Below, one piece after another: positions 17,785 through 26,364 of a stretch of 64,000 nt of DNA (its first letter is position 1; each line of letters opens with the position of its first letter). The notes beneath the pieces are model-generated. The model had not been told where the DNA came from, ran no database searches, and was given only the letters and a program-made list of their open reading frames with translations. The position numbers were made by a program, and so were the translations under genes. Origin of the DNA: Streptomyces noursei ATCC 11455 (GTDB lineage: Bacteria > Actinomycetota > Actinomycetes > Streptomycetales > Streptomycetaceae); contig NZ_CP011533.1 of the NCBI RefSeq assembly GCF_001704275.1, forward strand, positions 496,001 through 560,000. Direction: 5' to 3'.

Positions 17785-18767
17785 GTACAGCAGCAACGCC
17801 GGATCCCGCCTCGGCCGCGCCAGTCCTCACCCTGACGATGAACCCTACCGTCGACATGTGCTGGGATGTCGGCCACCTTGTCGATGTCGGCAAGAACCGC
17901 GCCCGGGTCAGGTCTGTAGCTGGCGGGGGCGGCGGAATCAACGTCGCCCGCAATGTGGTGCGCCTCGGAGGACGGGCCACCGCCGTGCACACCGCCGGAC
18001 GCGAGGTCGGCCGGCGCCTGAACAGATTGCTGGATGAAGAAGGCATCGACCACATCGCCGTCGAGATCCACGGTGAGACCCGCGAAGCACTCGTACTGTT
18101 CGAGACCGAGTCGCGCCGCAGCCATCACATCGTCCCGCCCGGTCCGCACCTCGACGACCAGGAAGGATGGCACTGCCTGGATGTGCTCGGGCAGGCCATC
18201 GGCACCAGCCGCTACGTCGTGGCCAGCGGCAGCCTTCCCGGCGGCCTGCCAGACGACTTTTACGCGGCCGTCGCCCGCCGGATCAGGGCGGCCGGAGCCC
18301 GGCTGGTGCTGGACACGTCAGGCCCGGCGCTGCGGCAGGGGCTATCGGAAGGTGTCTTCCTGCTCAGGTGCAACCGGACAGAGGCCGCCGACCTCATCGG
18401 CCGGACCGTCCGCAGCTTCGACGATGCCCGAGCCGTCAACGAACGTCTGCTCACCACGGGTGCCGCCGAGGTCGCGGTGACCACGATCGGCGACCTGGGC
18501 GCTCTGTGTTCGACCCGCCACGGCCACACCGAACTGCGTGCACCCTCGCTGCCCGGGAAGCTGCTCAGCGACGCCGGGGCCGGAGACAGCATGGTGGCCG
18601 CGCTGACCACACGGCTGGCCGCAGGCGACGATCCGGTCAGCGCCTGCGCACTGGGGGTGGCCGTGGCCGCTGCGTCGGTGCTCACCCCCGGCACCGAACC
18701 CTTCGACCGGGAGTTGGCCGAGTCTCTCCGCCACGACGTGGGGATCAGGTTCCGAACCAGCTCGTGA
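17781..18767 (+). CDS. PfkB-family sugar kinase (1-phosphofructokinase type)
   Basis: 328 residues, ATG overlapping the upstream stop codon as ATGA. PfkB hallmarks are VLTLTMNPTVDMCWDV at the start, AGGGGGINVARNVVRLGGRA (substrate site), RCNRTEAADLIG, and the catalytic/anion-hole motif LLSDAGAGDSMVAALTTRLA near residue ~265. The family phosphorylates fructose 6-phosphate, fructose 1-phosphate or tagatose 6-phosphate with ATP. The N-terminus matches the 1-phosphofructokinase/PfkB-2 subgroup. In mycobacteria a PfkB of this group belongs to the DosR dormancy regulon, and the USP and Hsp20 genes nearby give a similar setting here. Exact sugar unknown. Confidence 0.9.
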   Translation: MSTAATPDPASAAPVLTLTMNPTVDMCWDVGHLVDVGKNRARVRSVAGGGGGINVARNVVRLGGRATAVHTAGREVGRRLNRLLDEEGIDHIAVEIHGETREALVLFETESRRSHHIVPPGPHLDDQEGWHCLDVLGQAIGTSRYVVASGSLPGGLPDDFYAAVARRIRAAGARLVLDTSGPALRQGLSEGVFLLRCNRTEAADLIGRTVRSFDDARAVNERLLTTGAAEVAVTTIGDLGALCSTRHGHTELRAPSLPGKLLSDAGAGDSMVAALTTRLAAGDDPVSACALGVAVAAASVLTPGTEPFDRELAESLRHDVGIRFRTSS

Positions 18768-18974
18768 TCGGGAACGTTACCGCCGCATCGTTCCCCTGCT
18801 CTCCGCCTCGTTCTTGATATGCCAGCCCCTTCCAGCGAGAGCTGCAGACACCGCACGTATCGTCCCAATGTCCCAGAGAGGTCCCACGGGCCCTCTCCAC
18901 CCCTCACGCAAGCCAGCTTTTCGCTGGTCAGCGTCATGGCAGAGGTCGTCCCGGAAAGAAAGCAGAAGAACAGG

Positions 18975-21071
18975 ATGACGACGCCTCCCACCCGCGAGGA
19001 ATTCATCACCGCGGTGCGCGACGGCGATACCGAGCGTCTCTCCCAGCTGCTGCTCCTCGGTGCCGACCCGAACGTCCGCGACACCGCGAGCGGGCTGACC
19101 GCGCTGATGACGGCGGCGGGCCGGGGGAACGCCCCGGCCGTGCACCGGCTCCTGGCAGCCGGGGCCGATGCGTACACCGCCGACTCCCGCGGCGGCGGAA
19201 CAGCACTGCACAAGGCCGTCCAGGGCGGTGACCCGGAGACCGTCCAACTCCTGCTGGACGCCGGCGCGTTCGTGGACGCGGTCGCCGCCACCACCGGACA
19301 CACCCCGCTGATGGACGCCCTCTGGTACAAGTGGCCGGACGTCGTGGCGGTCCTCCTGGACCACGGCGCGGGCCTGAACCTCTCCACGCACTACGGCTTC
19401 CCCATGCGGGAGCACTTCGCCTACGAACTCGACGTCAACACCCGCGGCAAGGAACGACTGCTCGCCGCCGAACAACTGCTCAAGGACCGCACGCAGCGCG
19501 ACGCGCACGCCGCCTCGGCACAGCGGCTGATGGACGCGGTCGTCGCCGGCGACCTGGACGCGGTGCGGCGGCAGCTCGCTGACGGCGCCGAGGTCGACGC
19601 CCGCTTCCCGGTCGTCAACGGCTTCAACGACGCGCACACCCCGCTGCTGGTGGCCTGCCGGGAAGGGCAGGAGAAGATCGCCCGGGAACTGATCGCGGCC
19701 GGCGCCGACCTCAACGCCACCGAGCCGACCTTCGGCGCCGTGCCGCTGCAAAAGGCCGTCTACAACGGCCACGCCGGCATCACCGCCTTGCTCGTCAAGG
19801 AGCCCGGCACCGACCTGGACTTCCAGGGCATCACCAACGGCTACACGCCGCTCCACGACGCCCTCTGGCACGGCTACGAGGAGTGCGCACGGGTGCTGAT
19901 CGACGCCACCGACCCCGAAGCCCAGGAGCTGTTGACCCAACACCCCACGGACGAACTGCCGTTGGTCGTCTTTCCCGATGGCACGGTCCTTCCCGCGCCC
20001 GAGAATGCCGCACTTGCCGCACGCCTGGGACTGTCCACCACCGCCTCCTGCCCCCACGACGACCTGGCCATCGTCGGCGCCGGTCCGGCCGGACTCGCCG
20101 CCGGTGTCGACGCGGCCTCGGAGTGCCTGACCACGCTCCTCCTGGACGCCGACTCGCCCGGTGGGCAGGCAGGCGCGTCCAGTCTCATCGAGAACTACCT
20201 GGGATTCCCCGCCGGGCTCTCCGGCGGCGACCTCGCCAGGCGCGCGGTGAGCCAGGCAGGTTGCTTCGGCGCGGAACTCCTGCACCCCGTGGAGGTCGTC
20301 CGCCTCCGGTCAGCGGAGCCCGCCCGCATCCTCACCCTCGCGGACGGTTCGGAGATCAGTGCCGAGACCGTCCTGCTGTCCACGGGAGTGACGTACAACC
20401 GCCTGGACGTCCCCGGCGCCGACCGCTTCGAGGGCGAGGGCCTGTACTACGGTGCTGCGACGACCGAGAGCAGTTCCCGCGTCTCCCATCACGTCTTCAT
20501 CATCGGCGGCGCGAACTCCGCGGGCCAGGCCGCGATCCACTTCGCCCGGTACGCGGCCAGGGTCAGCCTGCTCGTCCGGGCCGAATCCCTCGAATCCGGG
20601 ATGTCCCGCTACCTCGTCGACGAGATCCGCCGGACCCCCAACATCGACATACGCCTCAACACCCACGTCCTCGCCCGCGACGGAGACGACCGTCTGGAAC
20701 GCATCACCCTCCGGCACGCGCTCACGGGCACGAAAACCGTGGAAACGGCCCACTTCGTCTTCACCTTCATCGGCGCCCACCCCCGCACCGGTTGGCTCGG
20801 GGACGTCGTCCGCTGCGACGACCACGGCTTCGTCCTCACAGGTCCCGGCCTGTCCCGGCCGGCCGCCGTGTCGTCCCCCACCGCCTGGCCCCTGGACCGC
20901 GCGCCACTGCTGTTGGAGACCAGCCTGCCCGGCGTGTTCGCCGCCGGCGACGTCCGCGCCCAGTCCATCAAGCGCGTCGCCTCGGGCGTCGGCGAAGGCG
21001 CCATGGCCGTCGCCCTCGTCCACCGCTACCGAGCAGCGAACGGAGCGCAGCCCCAGCCGCACCGGCACTGA
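18975..21071 (+). CDS. Ankyrin-repeat protein fused to a thioredoxin-reductase-like FAD oxidoreductase
   Basis: 698 residues from ATG 18975 (box AGAAGAACAGG); an in-frame ATG at 18936 is an alternative. Residues ~5-340 hold about seven ankyrin repeats (AVRDGDTERLSQLLLLGADP, TALMTAAGRGNAPAVHRLLA, TPLLVACREGQEKIARELIA, TPLHDALWHGYEECARVLID). Residues ~365-690 are a class II pyridine-nucleotide-disulfide-type fold: first Rossmann DLAIVGAGPAGLAAGVDA, GGQAGASSLIENYLGFP, second Rossmann FIIGGANSAGQAAIHFARY, and the C-terminal FAAGDVRAQSIKRVASGVGE. The redox CxxC of thioredoxin reductase is absent (YYGAATTESSS at that place), as in the related cyclic-nucleotide-domain oxidoreductases. So it probably binds FAD and NAD(P)H but lacks disulfide chemistry. 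The ankyrin part should bind a protein partner. Function unknown. Confidence 0.88.
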   Translation: MTTPPTREEFITAVRDGDTERLSQLLLLGADPNVRDTASGLTALMTAAGRGNAPAVHRLLAAGADAYTADSRGGGTALHKAVQGGDPETVQLLLDAGAFVDAVAATTGHTPLMDALWYKWPDVVAVLLDHGAGLNLSTHYGFPMREHFAYELDVNTRGKERLLAAEQLLKDRTQRDAHAASAQRLMDAVVAGDLDAVRRQLADGAEVDARFPVVNGFNDAHTPLLVACREGQEKIARELIAAGADLNATEPTFGAVPLQKAVYNGHAGITALLVKEPGTDLDFQGITNGYTPLHDALWHGYEECARVLIDATDPEAQELLTQHPTDELPLVVFPDGTVLPAPENAALAARLGLSTTASCPHDDLAIVGAGPAGLAAGVDAASECLTTLLLDADSPGGQAGASSLIENYLGFPAGLSGGDLARRAVSQAGCFGAELLHPVEVVRLRSAEPARILTLADGSEISAETVLLSTGVTYNRLDVPGADRFEGEGLYYGAATTESSSRVSHHVFIIGGANSAGQAAIHFARYAARVSLLVRAESLESGMSRYLVDEIRRTPNIDIRLNTHVLARDGDDRLERITLRHALTGTKTVETAHFVFTFIGAHPRTGWLGDVVRCDDHGFVLTGPGLSRPAAVSSPTAWPLDRAPLLLETSLPGVFAAGDVRAQSIKRVASGVGEGAMAVALVHRYRAANGAQPQPHRH

Positions 21072-21405
21072 ACCCCCACCGGGCCCTCGGACCCGCTCAT
21101 CAGGGGTGCGTCAAAAGCGGTGCTGCCCTCTTGAAGGCGGATGCGGTGCGGAATTTGATGGGACTGTGAACAGCGCCTGGCTCCTTCTCGACCGCCCGCC
21201 TCATCCGGCGGCCCTGTGTCGTGCCCCGCGCTGCACGGAGACCTCCGCCTCACGCTGAGACCTCTCCCGCATTCGGACGGGGCGCCCTGACCTGCTCAGG
21301 CTCCCCGTTTTCGTGCGCCCGTACGGCATGGCTCCGAGCAACTTCTCACCTGAACGGCCAGTACGGCGCACTCGCCCCCTTCGTCCCTCTTCCCCTGAAT
21401 GGATC
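21072..21405. other. Intergenic stretch
   Basis: About 330 bases between the ankyrin-oxidoreductase and the SDR genes; no gene recognised. Confidence 0.4.
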
Positions 21406-22215
21406 ATGTCCGTCTACGACCTCTCCTCCCGTACCGTCCTGGTGACCGGCGCCACCTCCGGCATCGGCTTCGAAACCGCCCGCCAGCTCGCCGAACGCGG
21501 CGCCACCGTCCTCGTGCACGGCCGCACCGCCGAGGAGGCCCAGGCCGCCACCGACCGGCTCGTCGCCACCGCGGGCATCGACGCCTCCCAACTGTGCGCG
21601 TTCTCCGCGGACTTCACGCGCCTGGAGGAGGTCGAGGCGATGGCGCGGCGCGTCCTCGCCGAACACCCCCGCCTGACCGTCCTGGTCAACAACGCCGCCA
21701 CCGCCGCGCCCGAACGCCACACCCTCACCGCCGACGGCAACGAACTCGCCCTCCAGGTCAACTTCCTCGCCCACTACCTGCTGACCTACCTCCTGGAGCC
21801 GGCACTCACCACAGAACCCGGCGGACGCGTCGTCAACGTCTCCTCCTCGCTGCACCGCACCGCCTCCATCCAGTGGAACGACCCCCAGCGCGCCCGCCGC
21901 TACTCCCGGCTCGCCGCCTACGCCCAGTCACAGCTGGCACTCACCATCTTCGCCGCCGACCCCCGCGTCACCGCGGTCTCCGTCCACCCGGGCATCTGCG
22001 AGACGGACCTGCTCCCCCTCTACGACATCCAGGGCGACACCGCCGCCCAGGGCGCGACCCACGTCGTCCGACTGTGCGACCCGTCCATCGACGTCGTCAA
22101 CGGCGCCTACTACGACCGCGACCAGCGCGTCGACCCGGCACCCGCCGCCACCGAGGACCGCACCGTCAAGCGCCTCACCAAGCTCGCCGACCAACTCGTC
22201 GGCCAGCACGCCTGA
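21406..22215 (+). CDS. Short-chain dehydrogenase/reductase with altered catalytic motif
   Basis: 269 residues from ATG 21406; a longer in-frame start at 21313 lacks family similarity before MSVYDLSSRTVLVTGA. The NAD(P) motif TGATSGIGFETARQLAERGA and the structural NNAATAAPERHTLT are present. The catalytic Ser lies in RVVNVSSSLHRTAS. The expected YxxxK is YAQSQLAL at ~residue 174, so the catalytic Lys is replaced by Gln, and activity in the classical sense is doubtful. It resembles the retinol-dehydrogenase/WW-oxidoreductase-like subgroup (YSRLAAYAQSQLA, VSVHPGICETDL). Substrate unknown. The bL37-like gene follows after 63 bases in the same direction. Confidence 0.88.
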   Translation: MSVYDLSSRTVLVTGATSGIGFETARQLAERGATVLVHGRTAEEAQAATDRLVATAGIDASQLCAFSADFTRLEEVEAMARRVLAEHPRLTVLVNNAATAAPERHTLTADGNELALQVNFLAHYLLTYLLEPALTTEPGGRVVNVSSSLHRTASIQWNDPQRARRYSRLAAYAQSQLALTIFAADPRVTAVSVHPGICETDLLPLYDIQGDTAAQGATHVVRLCDPSIDVVNGAYYDRDQRVDPAPAATEDRTVKRLTKLADQLVGQHA

Positions 22216-22278
22216 AACACACCACCGGCTGAGGCACCATCAGGCAGCCTCCCAGGAAATGAAAGGCCCATACACCCC

Positions 22279-22356
22279 ATGTCCAAGCGCGCCCGCAAGA
22301 AGAAGGCCCGCCGCAAGAAAAAGGCCAACCACGGCGGCAAAGCCAACCAGGGCTGA
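22279..22356 (+). CDS. bL37-like small ribosomal protein (25 residues)
   Basis: A 25-codon gene from ATG 22279 to TGA 22356: it opens MSKRARKKKARRKKK, then ANHGGKANQ and a final Gly. This matches the actinobacterial large-subunit peptide bL37 (about 24 residues, very basic, with the ANHGKRPN-type tail). The conserved ANHG is present; the following KRPN is replaced by GKAN. A perfect GC hairpin terminator starts six bases after the stop codon. GAAAGG about 12 bases upstream may serve as ribosome binding site. The divergent tail suggests a paralogue of the housekeeping copy. The peptide is too short for routine gene finding and would normally be missed. Confidence 0.75.
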   Translation: MSKRARKKKARRKKKANHGGKANQG

Positions 22357-22362
22357 ACAACC

Positions 22363-22391
22363 GGGCGGGGCGGCACCCAGCCGCCCCGCCC
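22363..22391 (+). terminator. Perfect 12-bp hairpin terminator after the bL37-like gene
   Basis: GGGCGGGGCGGC (22363-22374) and GCCGCCCCGCCC (22380-22391) enclose the loop ACCCA. The position just behind the 25-codon gene supports that this small gene is transcribed. Confidence 0.85.
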
Positions 22392-22428
22392 TGGCACCCC
22401 GCAAGCGTCACGTCACCAGGAGCCCCCC

Positions 22429-23205
22429 GTGATCGAGCTCTCCCCCACACAGGCCACCGCAGTGGCCCACCGGTTCGCCGCCGGGCCCCCCGGGGCGAAG
22501 GCGCTGGCCGAACACGCGCTGGCCCCGGGAGCCGGTCGCTGGTGGGCCGACCGCCCCGTCGCCCCGCGAGCCGTCGCGGTGGCCTGCGCCGACCACCTGC
22601 TGCTCCGCGGCGAGCCAACCGCCCTGGCCCCGCTCGCGCTCGCCCCCTTCTCCGCGCACTACGTCCAGGCACCGGCCCGCTTCCTCCCCCTGCTGGGCCG
22701 CGCGTTCGACGGCCTCGTGCCGTGGGAGCGCATGGGGTACGTCCACCGCGTTCCCGTGTTGCCGCCGCGTCCGCCTCGTGGGGTGACGGTGCGTCGGCTG
22801 CTGCCTGCGGATGCTCCCTCGGTTGCCGCGCTGGGACCCGAGTCCGCCTGGATTCACGCCAGTTGGGGTGGCCCGGAAGGTCTCGCCGCTTCCGGGCACG
22901 GTTGGGCGGCCTTCGCGAGGGGCCGTGTGCTCGCCCTTGCCTGCACGTACTTCCGCGGCAGCGCATACGAGGACGTCGCCTGCCTCACCGTCCCCGAACA
23001 TCGACGCCAGCGCCTCGCGCTGGCCTGCGTCTCCGCCCTGTGCCAGGACATCGCCGCCCGCGGCCACACCCCCGGCTGGACCTGCTCGCGCGACAACCGC
23101 CCCAGCCGGCTCCTGGCCTGGACCGCCGGCTTCCGCCTGGAACACGAGTACGTCCACTACCTCACCGGACGGCCCGCGCGCCGCGTCGCGGGGCTCGCCG
23201 CCTGA
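22429..23205 (+). CDS. GNAT family N-acetyltransferase
   Basis: 258 residues, GTG start behind AGGAGCCCCCC. The C-terminal ~130 residues are a GNAT domain: VTVRRLLPADAPSVAALGPE (beta1), ESAWIHASWGGP, AYEDVACLTVPEHRRQRLAL with the acetyl-CoA binding R/QxxGxA-like segment RRQRLALACV, and CSRDNRPSRLLAWTAGFRLE with the typical NxxSxxL..GF ending. The N-terminal ~110 residues (WWADRPVAPRAVAVACADHL, RFLPLLGRAFDGLVPWERMG) are a separate module found in similar Streptomyces proteins. Substrate unknown. A small protein gene follows 25 bases downstream and is probably in the same operon. Confidence 0.88.
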   Translation: MIELSPTQATAVAHRFAAGPPGAKALAEHALAPGAGRWWADRPVAPRAVAVACADHLLLRGEPTALAPLALAPFSAHYVQAPARFLPLLGRAFDGLVPWERMGYVHRVPVLPPRPPRGVTVRRLLPADAPSVAALGPESAWIHASWGGPEGLAASGHGWAAFARGRVLALACTYFRGSAYEDVACLTVPEHRRQRLALACVSALCQDIAARGHTPGWTCSRDNRPSRLLAWTAGFRLEHEYVHYLTGRPARRVAGLAA

Positions 23206-23230
23206 ACACCACCGACATCGAGGAGTCCTC

Positions 23231-23524
23231 ATGAAGACACGCCACGTCCCCCGTGCTCCCCTCGCGTCGGCGAAGATCCTCAACGGCGGCCACGAACTGT
23301 CCGTCCACGACCTGAAGCGGCGAGAGGACTCCTTCACCCTCCGCTACACCATCGCCCCGCCCCTGCCGGACGCCGCCGACGGCACGCACACCCGAGGCAC
23401 CGTCTCCGCACAGCCCGCCCTCGCGCCCAAGGCATGCGAGATCCGCGTGCGGCTCACCTTCCTCCGCAACGGCGAGGAGCACCCCTGCCATCTGATGCTG
23501 CACACCTCGGCCACCACGGCTTGA
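23231..23524 (+). CDS. Small conserved protein of unknown function
   Basis: 97 residues from ATG 23231, with AGGAGTCCTC directly before it. It shows alternating hydrophobic strands (HELSVHDLKRREDSFTLRYT, CEIRVRLTFLRNGEE, HPCHLMLHTS) suggestive of a small beta-sandwich or beta-barrel. No signal peptide. It follows the GNAT gene closely and is likely co-transcribed. I do not recognise the family. Confidence 0.7.
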   Translation: MKTRHVPRAPLASAKILNGGHELSVHDLKRREDSFTLRYTIAPPLPDAADGTHTRGTVSAQPALAPKACEIRVRLTFLRNGEEHPCHLMLHTSATTA

Positions 23525-23722
23525 AGTCGCGCCCGCCTCCGCTCCGTCCCACGGCCACCGTGTGCTTCTCCGCCCAGCGGTACACGTGGCGTCCCGGCGG
23601 CTGTTCAGGGGACAGCTGCCGCCGTATCGACGAACACCTTGGCGGGATGACCGTGCCTGCGTACCCTGACCGGGCCGTCGCGTCGATGGCTGAATCTGGT
23701 CGCTGTACGACAGGAGCTCACG

Positions 23723-25690
23723 ATGGCCGCCTCCGCCCCTGCCGGTTCCGGTTCCGGCTCCGCGCGGCATCGCCTGCGGGCATGGATGCTGGAGGGGCTG
23801 ACCGATATGGCCAAGCGCCATCCCGGTCCGCACGCCGGCCCGCAGAGCGCTCACAAGGGGCAGCGATGGTGGCGCGTGATGTGCCTGACCGGCGTGGACT
23901 ACTTCTCCACCCTCGGCTACCAGCCGGGCATCGCGGCCCTGGCAGCCGGGCTGCTCTCACCGGTCGCCACCGTCGTCCTGGTCGTCGTGACGCTCGCCGG
24001 CGCGCTCCCGGTCTACCGGCGGGTCGCCGAGGAAAGCCCCCACGGCCAGGGCTCGATCGCGATGCTGGAGCGGCTGCTGTCCTTCTGGAAGGGCAAGCTG
24101 TTCGTACTGGCCCTGCTCGGCTTCGCCGCCACCGACTTCCTGATCACCATCACCCTCTCCGCCGCCGACGCCGCCACCCACCTGGTGGAGAACCCCCACG
24201 TCAGTGGCGTCCTGCACAACCAGCAGGTGGTCATCACCCTGATCCTGGTCGCGCTCCTCGGGGCCGTTTTCCTCAAGGGCTTCCTGGAGGCGATCGGGGT
24301 CGCGGTCGCCCTGGTGGGCCTCTACCTCGGCCTCAATGTCGTCGTGGTCGTCGCCGCACTGTGGCACGTCCTGGCCGCGCCCCACGTGGTCACCGACTGG
24401 TCCCGGGCGCTGATCACCGAACACGGCAGTCCCCTGGCGATGGTCGGCGTGGCTCTGCTGGTCTTCCCCAAGCTCGCCCTGGGCCTGTCCGGCTTCGAGA
24501 CCGGCGTGGCGGTCATGCCGCACATCGAAGGCGACCCCACTGACACCGAGGAGCGCCCCACCGGGCGGATCCGGGGCGCGAAGAAGCTGCTCACCACCGC
24601 CGCCGTCATCATGAGCGTCTTCCTGATCATCACCAGCCTGGTCACCACCCTGCTGATCCCCGAGGCGGAGTTCAAGCCCGGCGGATCGGCGAACGGCCGG
24701 GCCCTGGCCTACCTCGCGCACGAGTACCTGGGCTCCGCGTTCGGAACCGTCTACGACCTCTCCACCATCGCCATCCTCTGGTTCGCCGGCGCCTCCGCCA
24801 TGGCCGGGTTGCTCAACCTCATGCCCCAATACCTGCCGCGCTACGGCATGGCGCCCCACTGGGCCCGGGCGGTGCGCCCGATGGTGCTGGTCTTCACCGC
24901 CGTCGCCTTCCTGGTGACCTGGCTCTTCGACGCCGACGTGGACGCCCAGGGCGGCGCCTACGCGACCGGCGTGCTGGTCCTGATCAGCTCCGCGGCGATC
25001 GCCGTGACGATCGCCGCCAGGCGGGCCGGAGAGCGCGGTTGGACGATCGGCTTCGCGGTTGTCTCCGTGGTGTTCCTCTACACGACCGTGGCCAACGTCA
25101 TCGAACGGCCGGACGGAGTGAAGATCGGTGCCTGCTTCATCGCCGGCATCGTCCTGCTGTCGTTCCTCTCCCGTCTCGCCCGCGCCTTCGAGCTGCGCGT
25201 GACGAGCGTCGCGCTCGACGAGATGGCCGAGCGGTTCATCCGTGACGCGGCCCACCGCAAGATCCGCTTCATCGCCAAGGAGCCCGACCGACGCGATGTG
25301 GCCGAGTACCGCGACAAGCTCCAGCAGATCCGCGCGGACAACGACCTTCCGCCGTCCGACGACCTCATTTTCGTCGAGGTGACCGTGGCCGATCCCTCGG
25401 AGTTCGAAAGCGAGCTGCGGGTACGGGGCGAGGTGCTGCACGGCCGGTACCGCGTGCTCTGCCTGGAGAGCTCCGCCATCTCCAACGCGCTGGCCGCGCT
25501 GCTGCTGCATGTGCGCGACGAGACCGGCGAGCGACCGCACATCTACTTCGAATGGACCGAAGGCAACCCCTTCGCCCAGTTCCTCCGCTACTTCCTGTTC
25601 GGCCAGGGCGAAGTCGCCCCTGTCACCCGTGAAGTCCTCCGCGGGGCCGAACCCGACCGCGAGCGCCGCCCCCGCGTCCATGTGGGCTGA
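23723..25690 (+). CDS. APC-superfamily permease with soluble C-terminal domain
   Basis: 655 residues, ATG behind CAGGAGCTCACG. Residues ~50-490 contain about 12 membrane segments; the first carries [20 protein letters not shown], an APC-type helix-1 break, followed by [20 protein letters not shown]. Later segments include [19 protein letters not shown] and [20 protein letters not shown]. The last ~165 residues are soluble ([37 protein letters not shown]). Family members move amino acids; some, such as KimA and Kup relatives, move K+. The kdp operon and an RCK protein nearby make K+ uptake possible, but the substrate is not shown by the sequence. It stands alone with its own promoter. Confidence 0.85.
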   Translation: MAASAPAGSGSGSARHRLRAWMLEGLTDMAKRHPGPHAGPQSAHKGQRWWRVMCLTGVDYFSTLGYQPGIAALAAGLLSPVATVVLVVVTLAGALPVYRRVAEESPHGQGSIAMLERLLSFWKGKLFVLALLGFAATDFLITITLSAADAATHLVENPHVSGVLHNQQVVITLILVALLGAVFLKGFLEAIGVAVALVGLYLGLNVVVVVAALWHVLAAPHVVTDWSRALITEHGSPLAMVGVALLVFPKLALGLSGFETGVAVMPHIEGDPTDTEERPTGRIRGAKKLLTTAAVIMSVFLIITSLVTTLLIPEAEFKPGGSANGRALAYLAHEYLGSAFGTVYDLSTIAILWFAGASAMAGLLNLMPQYLPRYGMAPHWARAVRPMVLVFTAVAFLVTWLFDADVDAQGGAYATGVLVLISSAAIAVTIAARRAGERGWTIGFAVVSVVFLYTTVANVIERPDGVKIGACFIAGIVLLSFLSRLARAFELRVTSVALDEMAERFIRDAAHRKIRFIAKEPDRRDVAEYRDKLQQIRADNDLPPSDDLIFVEVTVADPSEFESELRVRGEVLHGRYRVLCLESSAISNALAALLLHVRDETGERPHIYFEWTEGNPFAQFLRYFLFGQGEVAPVTREVLRGAEPDRERRPRVHVG

Positions 25691-25800
25691 GTACGCGCAC
25701 AGCGGATCCCTGTCAAGAGCGCGATAAGGACAAGCAATGCGGCATCAAAATGCCACCCGGTTTCCTTGCGTTCCCCGGCTCGCTGCCTACTGTCAGCGGA

Positions 25801-26346
25801 ATGGAACGACGATGCGCTCCCGTCGCGACGGTCCACGCCGAACGGCCGGAAACAGTCGTCGACCGCCACTGGCGTGCGCACGCCCGGCGCGCCCTGCAGT
25901 GCGCCCTGGCCTTCGTCGGACTGCTCATGCTGCTCGACTGGGGCTCGGGCGGCCTCACCCCGGCCCGCGCCGGACTGTGGGCCCTTCTCGGAGCCGTCGC
26001 CTTCGCCGTCCTCCTGCCGGCCCGCGTCAGCGCGGGTGACGGCTGGCTGACGGTTCGCGGTCTCGTCGGACGACGGCAGGTGCGCACCGACGCGCTGGTC
26101 GCGGTGCGACGGTACGGCGGCGTCGCCACGCGCCTGCTGCTGCGTGACGCCCGCGGTCGGCGACTGGTGCTGGACTCCCGCGTCCTGGAGGCCAACCCGC
26201 TCATCTGGCACCTGCTCGACGCCGGTGCCCGCCGTTCCCTCGCCCTCGGCACGCTGCGCCACGGGACGCACGCACTCGGGGAGTTGGCGGACCGGATCGA
26301 CGGGCAGGAAGCGCGCGGCGTCCTGGCGGCGTCCGGGCTGCTGTGA
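25801..26346 (+). CDS. Small membrane protein with PH-like region
   Basis: 181 residues if ATG 25801 is used; an in-frame ATG at 25750 would add 17 residues. Two adjacent membrane segments lie at ~33-70 (ALQCALAFVGLLMLLDWGSG, LWALLGAVAFAVLLPARVSA). A soluble part follows with strand-rich sequence (GWLTVRGLVGRRQVRTDALV, RLLLRDARGRRLVLDSRVLE) resembling bacterial PH/bPH2-like membrane domains. Function unknown. It is convergent with the second kdpD gene, only 18 bases apart. Confidence 0.75.
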   Translation: MERRCAPVATVHAERPETVVDRHWRAHARRALQCALAFVGLLMLLDWGSGGLTPARAGLWALLGAVAFAVLLPARVSAGDGWLTVRGLVGRRQVRTDALVAVRRYGGVATRLLLRDARGRRLVLDSRVLEANPLIWHLLDAGARRSLALGTLRHGTHALGELADRIDGQEARGVLAASGLL

Positions 26347-26364
26347 GCACCGTGTGGGGCGCGG

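Noticed and set aside
23957..25681. Long minus-strand frame opposite the APC permease
   Set aside because: Low-complexity Asp/Gly/His/Gln-rich translation, as expected for an antisense frame of a membrane protein gene.
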